Made by a program: the position numbers and the translations under genes. Positions 1-10,150 of a stretch of 64,000 bases of DNA are shown here, piece by piece. Each line of letters opens with the position of its first letter. The stretch's first letter is position 1. This DNA is from Ricinus communis (taxonomy: Eukaryota; Streptophyta; Magnoliopsida; Malpighiales; Euphorbiaceae), in NCBI RefSeq assembly GCF_019578655.1, contig NC_063265.1, positions 15,424,285-15,488,284 of the forward strand, written 5' to 3'. The notes under the pieces were generated by a model, which saw nothing but the letters and a program-made list of their open reading frames with translations, was not told where the DNA came from and ran no database searches.

Positions 1-921
1 ATAGTTAAAATTATTATCCTTAATAATGATTGATTTTGTTTTATATGTTTATAATGATGGATTGAAGAAGACAAAGTATCGCTCAAAGTTGAATAGAGAT
101 TTCTTTAAAAACATTAATAAAAATATAGTGAGAACAGTGTAATGATGTTGGTAGTAAACAATGATATATTAACTTATTAAAATTATGTACTCTTTACAGA
201 CTTTTTTGATATTTTATTTTTTTTAATCTACTAAATGGATAATATGTATTTTAAGATTACAAATCTGTAATTGTTATTAACATACTATATAAACTCAACT
301 GTAAGTGTTTACTAAAATCACACACCAAATTATAACTTTTAAAATTTTAAATACTTAAAATGGAAAAAAAAATTAAATATATTTAGACTAAAAATACATA
401 AAATATGAATTTGTAAAGCAACTATAAAATTATACTAAATAATATAAGATACAGTGACCTTGGAAGTAATTCCCAAATAATATGCATATGTATTTGCGTG
501 GAATGGCAATATGAAAAAAAAAAAAAGATTTATAGAATAATATAATTGTAAATAATTTAGTAATTCAAATCATAATCTTATATATTATATAATGAAAACC
601 TACCAATCGGGTGGGCATGCATCTAGTGCTGCCATGTCTTCTGCTTTTTGTAATATATTAATTGTGCCAGTTCGTACTGCATTGTCTTTTTATAAGTCTT
701 ATGCATTTCGGGTTCTGATCTTATGCATAATGAAGTTTGTATACTGATGAAGAAGCTGTCTGAATAATATTTTGGATCCGATCCTTTAAATGTCGATTCA
801 CAGAATGAATTTGCAGTATTCATTATCCAGGCAACTGGTTACTAGGTGCATAATGTTCTTGGTTGGTTGGTTCGTTAACATGCAAATTCTTCTCTCAAAG
901 AGCTCTAATCTAGATTTAAAT
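1..921. other. AT-rich intergenic DNA, no gene seen
   Basis: Very AT-rich sequence with poly-A and poly-T runs. Only short open frames occur (up to about 66 codons, for example 623-823 on the minus strand). None resembles a protein family I know and none has splice partners. I see no RNA gene. Confidence 0.6.
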
Positions 922-994
922 TGCAGGTGTTGGTTGGAGCTGGTAGCAAGGTTAGGTACAAGCTTGACGAGAAAAGCGGTCTTATAAAATTGCT
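922..994 (+). pseudogene. possible remnant of one soluble inorganic pyrophosphatase exon
   Basis: Reading from 924 gives a peptide containing GSKVRYKLDEKSGLIK, followed within three codons by a stop. This closely resembles the conserved plant soluble pyrophosphatase stretch GSKVKYELDKKTGLIK (Mg-dependent hydrolysis of pyrophosphate). An acceptor-like TTGCAG precedes it. Nothing after the match continues the enzyme: the conserved tyrosine- and proline-rich part that should follow is absent, and no other exon was recognised nearby. The simplest reading is a stray exon fragment. The match is short (about 16 residues), so chance or another family cannot be excluded. Confidence 0.35.
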
Positions 995-1067
995 ATGTTA
1001 ATCTCCTTTGTTGCTGGATTTTATAACAAGTTTGTATCTAATATAATATAACATGTATACAAATATA

Positions 1068-1743
1068 TTAGGGCTTCAGAGGTCTCAATCCAAGGGCTGC
1101 CCTATAGCTTATTAGCTTCTGCAATCTCACAATCTGGCACGTCTCCATTCCTTGGACTGCTGCATTTAGGCTTCTTGCCATCCCTACATCTACCTCGACT
1201 CCTACGCCTGCCACGTGCCCTACCTTCCCTTTCTCTTTCTCGCCCCCTCTCACCACCGTTATCCTTTTCTTGTCTTAAACGGTAACGATCCATGTCCCAG
1301 CCCCTATCTCTGCTCCTGTCTCGTCCACGGCCTTAGTCTCTATCATCAATTCGGTCAGTCTCTTCTTCCTCTTGGAAATCATCTTCCAACACGCTCTTTC
1401 TGGGTTCAAGTGCACCCTTAAGATGTGGAAGAGCAATATCACAGGAATAATTTTTTGTCAGAAGCTCATCAATAAATTCATCGACATGCGTCACGACAAA
1501 TTCTCCGTCAGGTAATCTAAGCCTCAATTTACGATAGTCATTGTACAGAGGTTTAAGGTAACCATAAATATCGACATCAGCCTCAGTCAGACGCAAGTAG
1601 AATGCACCAAGAATGCGGACGTACTTGTAATCTTCATTTTTTATGAACTCGACGATAATGTCCTTGTCGGGCTGAATTTCGAGCATCTTCATGACCAAGC
1701 ACATAAAGGGAGTAGGATTCTGGTTACCACCGGAGGTGACACA
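1068..1743 (-). pseudogene. PRP38A-like splicing factor, 3' part only (tandem copy 1)
   Basis: Read on the minus strand this matches the second half of plant pre-mRNA-splicing factor 38A, a U4/U6.U5 tri-snRNP-linked protein needed for spliceosome activation. It begins at a GGN-NPTPFMCLVMKML-type segment near 1735, runs through the acidic LEPRKSVLEDDF region (about 1390-1420) and an Arg/Glu-rich tail, and ends near 1068 with a LGLRPLKP-like C-terminus. The frame is broken: a TA insertion close to the C-terminus puts the last residues in another frame, and the Arg-rich tail is in a different frame from the conserved core. Compared with copy 2 it also lacks about 24 bases near 1420. No introns are visible. 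The N-terminal third is missing here. Confidence 0.8.
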
Positions 1744-2489
1744 TGTTAAAAGTTGTTTGGTTATTAGGGCTTCAGAGGTCTCAATCCAAGGGCTGCCCTA
1801 TAGCTTATTAGCTTCTGCAATCTCACAATCTGGCACGTCTCCATTCCTTGGACTGCTGCATTTAGGCTTCTTGCCATCCCTACATCTACCTCGACTCCTA
1901 CGCCTGCCACGTGCCCTACCTTCCCTTTCTCTTTCTCGCCCCCTCTCACCACCGTTATCCTTTTCTTGTCTTAAACGGTAACGATCCATGTCCCAGCCCA
2001 TCTACTTCTGCCTCCCTTCGTCGTCCACGGCCTTAGTCTCTATCATCAATTCGGTCAGTCTCTTCTTCCTCTTGGAAATCATCTTCCAACACGCTCTTTC
2101 TGGGTTCAAGTGCACCAAGTGATTCAAGAACCCGTCTCTCCTTAAGACATGGAAGAGCAATATCACAGGAATAATCTTTTGTCAGAAGCTCATCAATAAA
2201 TTCATCGACATGCGTCACGACAAATTCTCCGTCAGGTAATCTAAGCCTCAATTTACGGTAGTCATTGTACAGAGGTTTAAAGTAACCATAAATATCGACA
2301 TCAGCCTCAGTCAGACGCAAGTAGAATGCACCAAGGATGCGGACGTACTTGTAATCTTTGTTTTTTATGAAGTCGACGATAATGTCCTTGTCGGGCTGAA
2401 TTTCGAGCATCTTCATGACCAAGCACATAAAGGGAGTAGGATTCTAGTTACCACCGGAGGTGACACATGTTAGAAGTTGTTTGGTTATT
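1068..2489. repeat. direct tandem duplication, unit about 0.7 kb (1068-1763 and 1764-2489)
   Basis: The two units are nearly identical by eye. Copy 2 is longer mainly because of about 24 extra bases near 2117-2143, and a short scrambled stretch differs at about 1298-1325 versus 2000-2025. Each unit holds the 3' two-thirds of the PRP38 pseudogene plus the first 20 or so bases of the TRIM LTR (1744-1763 and 2468-2489). The junction shows microhomology (GGTTATT followed by AGGGC or GGGC). The TRIM insertion therefore preceded the duplication, and both units share the same TA frameshift, so inactivation also came first. Confidence 0.85.
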
Positions 2490-2942
2490 GGGCTGTTATA
2501 ACGTATATAAGTGGATTATGCATCATTTTCCTTTGAGCTAGCTTTTAGGATGAGTTCTATCGAAGTCCATTTGTCATGGTATCAAAGCCAGCATTTTGTC
2601 TGCGATGGTGGGTTTGGTTCCGGCCCGTTTGCATGTCACGCTAAGCATGAGGGAGGGTGTTAGAAGTTGTATTTATCGCACATCGTTTGGTTACTGAGCT
2701 GTTATAATATATATAAGTGGATTGGACACCCTCTTCCTTTGAGCTAGCTTTTAGAATGAGTTCTATCTAAGCTCATTTATCACCACCAAAATAGTCAAGC
2801 TCTACGGCCTTGTCGACGAGCGTAGCGGCTGTTAAACCGAGACACTGCTTCTTCCAGTATGTTGTCTGACGAATCTTTAGCCTTACTATCTTCTCCACTA
2901 GATTATAATCTTTGCTGCTGGATTCATCATGTTGTTAGCCAT
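1764..2942 (-). pseudogene. PRP38A-like splicing factor pseudogene, near full length, split by a TRIM element (copy 2)
   Basis: The start is at 2942 on the minus strand (MANNMMNPAAK-like). After a small deletion and frameshift near 2895 the reading runs NLVEKIV...TYWKKQCLGLTA...LVDKAVELDYFGG to about 2783. A 315-bp miniature LTR element then interrupts it. Reading resumes at about 2462 with TSGGN...PTPFMCLVMKML, continues as an open core to about 2033, and finishes in the Arg/Glu-rich tail at 1764. Joining the two flanks of the element restores the GG-T-x-GGN pattern of the family. Breaks are the N-terminal frameshift with an in-frame stop, the insertion, and a shift plus TA insertion in the tail. 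The whole coding length lies in one block without introns, which fits a retroposed copy, although no clear poly-A tract was found. Confidence 0.85.
2468..2782 (+). mobile_element. TRIM (terminal-repeat retrotransposon in miniature)
   Basis: The left terminal repeat is 2468-2576 and the right one 2658-2782. Both start TGTTAGAAGTTG and end TCA, and both contain TTTGAGCTAGCTTTTAG. Directly after the left repeat is a primer-binding site, TGGTATCAAAGCCA (2577-2590), complementary to initiator-Met tRNA as in Copia-type elements. Directly before the right repeat is a polypurine tract, GAGGGAGGG (2649-2657). The 81 bases between the repeats encode nothing, so replication must have used proteins supplied in trans. 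The flanks ACACA (2463-2467) and CCACC (2783-2787) are a decayed 5-bp target duplication: removing one copy restores the PRP38 reading. The right repeat has about 16 bases missing from the left. Confidence 0.8.
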
Positions 2943-4659
2943 TCTTTTTTTTTTCTCCTTAATACTACACAGTACTAAAACCTTAAATTTAATGCAAAAT
3001 AATAAGAAAACAAATAATCCTAAACTAAATAGGACTGGGGATACTTTAATTTCCGTAATATTTAAATTATTAACTTTTGTGCAGAAAGATTGAACACTGA
3101 CAAAATCTAAATAATTAAATTTGGTTGATTTTGTTACTATTAGAAATCAGCCTATTATAAGATAGTTGTGAAGGTAAACAAAATACCTGTTACGATGAAA
3201 TCTAGTGAAAAAGCATAACCTTGTTTCTACCATTCGACCCATTATAAGATGATCAACGACATTGGCCCAATGTACTGGCAAGATATTGTTCCTACCATTC
3301 CTCCCTTATGACATTAAGTCCATTGGTGAACCATACATAAGGAGGTTCCGTTCAGCCTACGATAAGGAGTCCATTGGTGAACCATACATACGATAGACCC
3401 TGCGGTTTGGTAAGGTAATTCATTCGACCCGCTCGGCCAAATAATAAAATTTTCATTTTTTGAACTCTTAATAATGGTTGAAGTGAATATTGAATATAAG
3501 TTCTGATATCTTTCTTTCTAATTTTGTTTGACAGAAAAGAAAATTAAAAGATTCAGTAACATCACGTTGATTTTTTGGACAGTCATTAATTGTGAATTTT
3601 TTTAAAAAGAATTGTTATCATGAATTATCATTAATGTATATAATTCTAAACATATATTGTCTGTTTAATGGTTTGTTATTAATACAATAAAGAGGTGAAT
3701 TCTGTAAAATGTGCAATTCTTTTTTAATACATTTATATATTTATTCAATGATAATATGTAAACGTTTTGTAAGACTTATATAACAAAATTATAATATGTA
3801 ATTTTTATATATATTTTATATACTAAAACTTTTCTATATAAATTTTTTAAAAAATAAATTTAATATGTATATCTAATCTAGATTTTGAAAAGTTTTATTA
3901 AATAAATACATAAAAGATATTGAAAGAAAATATTTATTACTATATTTATACACCTTGACAATACGAATAGAAAATAGTTAGAATTTTTTTAAAGGGAAAA
4001 ATCGTTAGATTTTTTAGACTCCCAAGTCCAAAGCAAAATGTCTTAAAAATACATGTCAATTATATGACTTAAATATGGTAATTGTTATATATATATAATA
4101 GGTTCCATTTTCAAAAGATTTGCATCCATATAATGCATTTTTAAAATATATTTGATATGCTAATATTAAAGTTTTAAAATAAAGTAAAATATTTATGTAA
4201 AGAATTTGGTTTAGATTTATTTTCATGAGAGTCCGGAAAAATTATAAACCCGAAAATAAAACGCCTATTAAAATATTAGATTGTGTAAGAAAATAAAGAA
4301 ATTTTTTCCAAATACATGAAAGGTATTATCTTAGCTTGAGCGGAAAAAAGTTCTTCAAAACTAAAGTTAATAAAATTTTATTTACCATTGTTGCAAGGAA
4401 AATCAAATAATTTAGCTATATTGTCAATTGAGAAAAATTTATTTGTTAGATTTTAAATACAAAAGTTTGATTAGTGATTTTATATCTCAAAAAAACAAAA
4501 GGAAAGTTCTAAATAATATTTATAATATATTAATAGGATTAAAAAGTAATCAAATTAACTCTGCCCTAGCGCTGCACCACATAATGTTGACCCAAACTTG
4601 TAAACAATGGATAAACATATCTCATTGTGAACTTGGACCAGTTTATTTATTTAAAGGGA
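2943..4659. other. AT-rich intergenic DNA with a short direct repeat
   Basis: No gene seen. A moderately GC-rich patch at about 3160-3440 contains the direct repeat AGTCCATTGGTGAACCATAC at about 3317 and 3368, and variants of a CAGCCTAYKATAAG motif at about 3148 and 3354. This suggests an old unclassified repeat. The rest is AT-rich and uninformative. The 78-codon open frame at 4428-4664 starts without a good context and is not recognised. Confidence 0.5.
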
Positions 4660-7133
4660 TTTAAGATGCGCAAATTATAAGATGGATTCCGGTACATATA
4701 GCTATGTGGATCTAGCAGTCTATCTGGTATCATTTTATTTGTAAAAAAAATTTACGTTAGCATCTGACACGTGCAATAGACACTTATGTGCGTCAGAGCA
4801 TGTTAAATACTGACAATATTTTTTTTTTTAAAAAAAAAATTTATGTTCATTGATTTCATAATAAATGTTCATTAACTTATGCTCATTAAATATGTATTGA
4901 ATGTTTATTGTTTAAACATATAATGTTTATTATTTGTTAACTTAATTTTATTGAAAAAGAATGTACTACAATATAAATATTTGTAGTATAACTTTAGCTT
5001 GATGAATATCTATTAACTAGCTAATAAATATTATGCCTATAAATGATGAATGTTTATATCAATTTCTTCAATATGCATCGCAAAAATAATAAAAACTTTC
5101 ATAAATAATCAATATTCTTATTTGAGAATATTGATGAATATTATATATACAGACAGTGAACATTGATAAATAATACATCAAATAAAATGAACATGAACAT
5201 CACCAATAATAAATATTAAGTTCAATAATAATAAATATTTTAATACAAAAACTTAATTATAATAAAATATTACATCTAATGGACATTATACATATAGAAA
5301 ATGAACATTTTAGTACATGTAAATAAATAAAAAATATTAATATATATATGGTATAATAAAAACTTTTTGACATGTGTTACTATATTCTGATACATATAAT
5401 TTTAGTTTTAACACGTGTACTTATTATTAGCACATAAAATTCAAATTTATATATAATAAAAAAAATGAGAATAAAAGTTCATACGTTATACACTTTAGAA
5501 GTAGAATGCACCATACATCTTAGAAAGAAAATACACCACACGTGTGTTATAAACTCCACTCCATATAGATTCATGGACCGGGGTCCATGTTATAATAATT
5601 GAAATTTATATGCAAATTATAAGATGGACCCTGTCAATGTAGTATTATGAACTTAGGGGTTTATTTGGCATCGTTTTACTTATACAAAAATTTGTGTTTT
5701 AAGTTTTGTGCGCATCAAATGCTGATGCAATTTTTTTTGAAAATAATTTATGTTTATTATTTATTAATTTAATTTTGTTAAAAACGTTAAATATTCATTA
5801 TTTGTTAACTTAATTTTGTTAAAAAGATATGTATACCATAATATAAATATTTGTAGTATAACTTTAGTCTGATATTTTTTTATTTACCAATTGTGTAAGG
5901 ACGATTTATATTTTGTCTATATTATATATGTTCATTTGAATGAATTAGTGAGTATGATTTTCATCAATGAAGAATATCCATTGACAAACTAATAAATATT
6001 ATGCTTATAAATGATGAATGTTTATATCAATCATAAAATATTTTCAATATGTGTCATAAAAACAACAAAAATTTTCATAAATAATCAATATTTTTATTTC
6101 AAAATATTAATGGACATTATATATATAGACAATGAACATTGCAATACTAGATAATGAACATTAATATTAACACTGATGAATAATATATTAAACGAAATGA
6201 GCATGAATATTAACCATAATGAATATTAAGTTCATAGATAATAAATATTTAAATACAAAGAAAATTAATTATTTTAGAATATTACATCTAATGAATATTA
6301 TACATATAGAAAATGAACATTTTAGTATATGTAAACAAAAATATATTAATATGTATCGAGTCTAATAAAAACGTTTTGACCTGTGTTACTATATTTTAAT
6401 ACATATAATTTTTAATTTTGATACGTGTACTTATAATTAACACGTAGAATTCAAGTTTACGCATAATTTTATAGTTTTTCTATTAATTTATTTATAATTT
6501 TTATATTTTTGTATTTGATAAAATCTTAAATATAAAAAAACTAACAAAAACGTTGAAAATATTTAATTTACTCTTATTTTTTAATATTTTATTTAATTTT
6601 ATATATAAATTTAATTTATATTATTACTTATAATCAAAATAATTATAATGATCGTCCAACATGCGAGTAAACAACTAGCTTTTATAAATATATAAAGAAA
6701 TATATTTAAAATATTATTTTTAATATAATGTCAATTTTAATTTATTTTATTATAATTAAAAAAATCTCACGTTTCAAAAACAAATATACATATTAAAACA
6801 AAAATCTTTTAAATAATAATAATAAAATAATTATAACAGTTATATAATATGTAAATAAACGACTATTTTTTTAAAATATATAAAAAGATTTATTTAATAT
6901 ATAATTTTTAATATAATATTAATTTTTATAAATTTATTTTATTATAATTTAAAAAAACTAAAACAGTACTGTTTTAGAAAAAATGTGAAGAAACAAAAGT
7001 CTACCTATTATACAATTTGAAAGAAGTGGAGACTTGTTATACACCCCCTTTTTTTACACACATTTTTTCACACACGTGCTGTTTATAGACCTGTATGGAC
7101 TCAGGTCCATGTTATAAGCACTGTTTAAGATGC
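4660..7133. mobile_element. pair of diverged TIR DNA-transposon (MITE-like) copies in head-to-tail order
   Basis: Copy A spans about 4670-5596 and copy B about 5611-7123. Each starts with TTATAAGATGGA (4675-4686; 5617-5628) and ends with GGTCCATGTTATAA (5582-5595; 7104-7117), the inverted complement with one mismatch. Long interior blocks are clearly homologous, for example the TAAATATTATGCNTATAAAT region at about 5023 and 5992 and the CACGTGTACTTA-type region near 5413 and 6424. Copy B carries about 500 extra bases (about 6475-6990) of another AT-rich repeat. The pair is bracketed by a 10-base direct repeat TTTAAGATGC (4660-4669 and 7124-7133), the size expected of a Mutator-type target duplication. 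No transposase frame exists, so both copies are non-autonomous. Confidence 0.6.
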
Positions 7134-7456
7134 ACCAAACCTCTTGGGTTTACCAGCATCATTGACTAATGGGTGCGTTCACTAAGGAGGGTAACTATAG
7201 TACTATTAGTGATCCTAATCATCAAAGAAGAATAAGAAGAAGGAGAAGGAAAATCTTATGAATCATTTGCATTATACCAACTTTGAAGAAATTACAGAAA
7301 TCCTAAAATTCGCTAACATTTGAGGAACTACATATGTATATGCTTGTATGCTATGCACTCTATCACCGAAACATGAAAAGGATAGAAATGAAAATAACAA
7401 TTGTTCAATGTTTTCTACCTTCCATGATTATGGGACTCTGTTTAGCTAGCAAGGAA

Positions 7457-10150
7457 TCATCGCCAGTAATCTTTACACGAGCAATGACCGTTTGAGAAAC
7501 AATGAAATCCGGAAGTATCTCTCACGATTATCTCTCGTTTGGTGACAGCCGAAACATATTTTAAGAATGTGTGGCAATCCCCACATAGAAGGATGTTCTT
7601 CACGATGTGAACGGGTTCTCCTGGTCTAGTCTTTAGAAGTCCATAGGTTGCTGCAAGTTTTGCACTATGATAGAATAAGAAATCCTTCTTTTGATGCTCC
7701 TCTACTTCATGAAGTACGAAGCTCGTGTCAGGCTCATACCCAGCCTTCAGGCATTCCTTGATCAGAATGTCTAATCCACTATAGATGTCTTTTGCACATG
7801 GATGAGCTTTGTCTCTTACATAAAATGAATGGACCTCCTTCTGATGAATGACCCAACTTCGACAGGGGTGCTTCCGAAGCCCCCTCTTTCTCATATTGGC
7901 TCTGGCAATCTCTGAGCAATGCCACCGCCCAGAAGCAGAATACAGATTTGATACGAGTGCATATGTGGAAGGATCCTGCGGCTCCATGGCGAGTATATGC
8001 TTCACAGCTCGTTTTCCAATGCTTGTATTCAAATGGAGTCTGCAACTATCAAGCAAAGCTCGCCAAACAGAAGCCTCAGGATTAAAAGGCATCTTAATGA
8101 TCATATCCTCTGCTTCTTCAAGTTGACCCCAGTATCCCAAAACACTGACAAAGGAGGCATAATGCTCTGAAGTGGGCTCAACTTCATAAATGTTTTTCAT
8201 AGAGAAAAACAAATCACGACAGTCTTCAACTAGATCTGACCTAGTATGACTGTAAGCTGAAATGATTAATACAAAAGTGACTGAATCAGGTTTTACACCT
8301 GCCTTCTCCATCCTTGACCAGACAGCCAAGGCCTCATCTCCTTGCCTGTGAAGGAGATGGCCGGCAATCAAACAATTCCATGAAACAACATCATGTGCTA
8401 GCATGTCGTTGAAAGATTTAATTGCCTTATTCATGTTGCAACACTTTGAATACATGCTTATTATGGAATTTCCCACTCCTAAGTCAGCTAGGAACCCGGT
8501 TTTAAGAGCATGACAGTGGATTTGCTCCCCCATTTCCTGAGAACCTAAAGTCCCACAGACACCGAGTACTGAAGTCAAAGCAACTTCATCAACTACCATT
8601 GTCCCTTCTGAGAGGCTTAGCTGGAACAGGGAAACTGCCTCATTTGGCATACCATTTCGAGCATAGCCACATAGCATTGATGTTTGAATCACTAAGCTAT
8701 CCCTATCAGATGGCCAACTGCGAAACATTTTATCAGCATCGTTCATCCTTCCACACCTTGTGTACATATCAAGCAAAGCTGTTTCAATGCAAGCATTTGA
8801 TCCAAAACCAAACTTCATGATAAATCCATGAATTTGTCTGCTAATTTCAAGAGTCCTTAGTATTCCACAAGCAGTAATGACACTAGTCAAAGTGAACTCA
8901 CTTAATTCTGCCCCCTCTTGGACCATCTTAATAAATAAATCCAGTGCCTTTAACCCTTCACCATTGTTACAGAATCCAGCCAAAAGAGCATTGTAAGAAA
9001 CAGAATTCCTCTCTGGCATCTTCTCAAATACCTCCACAGCCAAGTCAACCAATCCAAATTCCATATATGCTGCTATCATTTGTGTCCAAGTAATCACATC
9101 TCTTACTGGCATCCTCTCACACACAGACATCACATCTTTTAGACTTCCACACTTGGTGTATAATTTGAGAATAGCATTGTTAGTACTCAAACTGTCCTCT
9201 AACCCAATCCTAATGGCATGTGCATGAACCTCTCTTCCTCCCATTAAAGCATAGCACCCAGCACAAGCAGTTAGCACTGTTGATAGAGTGAATTGATCAG
9301 CTCTAAGACTAGTTGTTCGATAGAAATTCCGAAATAACTCTAAAGCTTTCTCATAAGACAACTCATTCACCAAGCTCGATATCACAGTATTCCACGTAGC
9401 AATATCTCTTTGAGGCATCTCAACAAACAGTTGAAGGACATAATCCAAACTCCCAGACTTACCATACAAACTCATCATAGCATTCGTGATAAAGACACAT
9501 TCTAAGTAACTCAACTTGATTAACAAAGCATGAACTTGAAAACCCAACTCCAAATTTAAAATCCTAATACAAGCAGTTAAAATAGCAACATAACTATACT
9601 CATTAGGCTCAACACCTGAACTCCTCATTCTAAAGAAAAGCTCAATGGCTTTCATTTCTTGATTTCCCTTAGCAAAACTCGAAATCAAGGAACTATAAGA
9701 CACAACATCAGGGTTACAAAGACCCTTAAAAACCTCATAAGCATCAAGAACAAGGCCCAGCTTGAGGTAAGCTACAACTAAGGCATTACCCAGGTGGGTA
9801 TCTTCTCCAAGCTTGAGAATCGAAGCATGTAGAGCTCGTGCAAGGTCAAAATCAGTGTATCTGACAGAAATTCGAAGCAAATTGAGTAAATGGTCAATGT
9901 CAATGTCAATAAAAGTGTCGTATTTAGAGTGTAGACCGAAAAGGGGTTCAATGTTTCGGTGACTAGAGAGAGTAGGGTTTGAAGATAGGAGAGACTGAGC
10001 AGTGGAAACGGAGAAGCGAGGCTGGTGGTGGTGCTGCTGCTTTGGTTTAAATAAGCAAGTATGCAGTGGAACTATCAATGGTGGTTTTGAAGGAAAGTGA
10101 AGTGAATGAAAGCAAGTGAGTAGCGCTGTGGGTTGGATGATAGCAGCCAT
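7457..10150 (-). CDS. EMB175: pentatricopeptide repeat protein, PLS class with DYW domain (EMB175-like, At5g03800 type)
   Basis: A single uninterrupted 897-codon frame, as usual for plant PPR genes. The N-terminus (about residues 1-60) is rich in Ser, Pro and basic residues, fitting an organelle transit peptide. Next come tandem PPR motifs of P, L and S type (about 80-720; for example DVVSYSSLISSFAKG, DIATWNTVISSL, DVVSWNCLIAGHLL), an E/E+ region (about 720-800) and a DYW domain. Resemblance along the whole length and the near-equal length (about 896 aa) point to Arabidopsis EMB175, a plastid PPR protein required for embryo development. PPR proteins bind specific organelle RNAs. The deaminase-type HxE zinc motif reads HSA (828-830) instead of HSE, while CxxCH (856-860) is kept, so editing activity is doubtful. 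The C-terminus is DYWR, one residue beyond the usual DYW end. The ATG at 10150 is the first in frame before the transit-like region. It lies head to head with UPL7. Confidence 0.9.
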   Translation of the reverse strand: MAAIIQPTALLTCFHSLHFPSKPPLIVPLHTCLFKPKQQHHHQPRFSVSTAQSLLSSNPTLSSHRNIEPLFGLHSKYDTFIDIDIDHLLNLLRISVRYTDFDLARALHASILKLGEDTHLGNALVVAYLKLGLVLDAYEVFKGLCNPDVVSYSSLISSFAKGNQEMKAIELFFRMRSSGVEPNEYSYVAILTACIRILNLELGFQVHALLIKLSYLECVFITNAMMSLYGKSGSLDYVLQLFVEMPQRDIATWNTVISSLVNELSYEKALELFRNFYRTTSLRADQFTLSTVLTACAGCYALMGGREVHAHAIRIGLEDSLSTNNAILKLYTKCGSLKDVMSVCERMPVRDVITWTQMIAAYMEFGLVDLAVEVFEKMPERNSVSYNALLAGFCNNGEGLKALDLFIKMVQEGAELSEFTLTSVITACGILRTLEISRQIHGFIMKFGFGSNACIETALLDMYTRCGRMNDADKMFRSWPSDRDSLVIQTSMLCGYARNGMPNEAVSLFQLSLSEGTMVVDEVALTSVLGVCGTLGSQEMGEQIHCHALKTGFLADLGVGNSIISMYSKCCNMNKAIKSFNDMLAHDVVSWNCLIAGHLLHRQGDEALAVWSRMEKAGVKPDSVTFVLIISAYSHTRSDLVEDCRDLFFSMKNIYEVEPTSEHYASFVSVLGYWGQLEEAEDMIIKMPFNPEASVWRALLDSCRLHLNTSIGKRAVKHILAMEPQDPSTYALVSNLYSASGRWHCSEIARANMRKRGLRKHPCRSWVIHQKEVHSFYVRDKAHPCAKDIYSGLDILIKECLKAGYEPDTSFVLHEVEEHQKKDFLFYHSAKLAATYGLLKTRPGEPVHIVKNILLCGDCHTFLKYVSAVTKREIIVRDTSGFHCFSNGHCSCKDYWR

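Noticed and set aside
4428..4664. 78-codon frame before the TIR element pair
   Set aside because: Its composition is that of AT-rich DNA, it matches no family, and its end runs into the element's flank.
7779..8126. Open frames on both strands inside the PPR gene
   Set aside because: They overlap the long, well-matched PPR frame and have no family resemblance.
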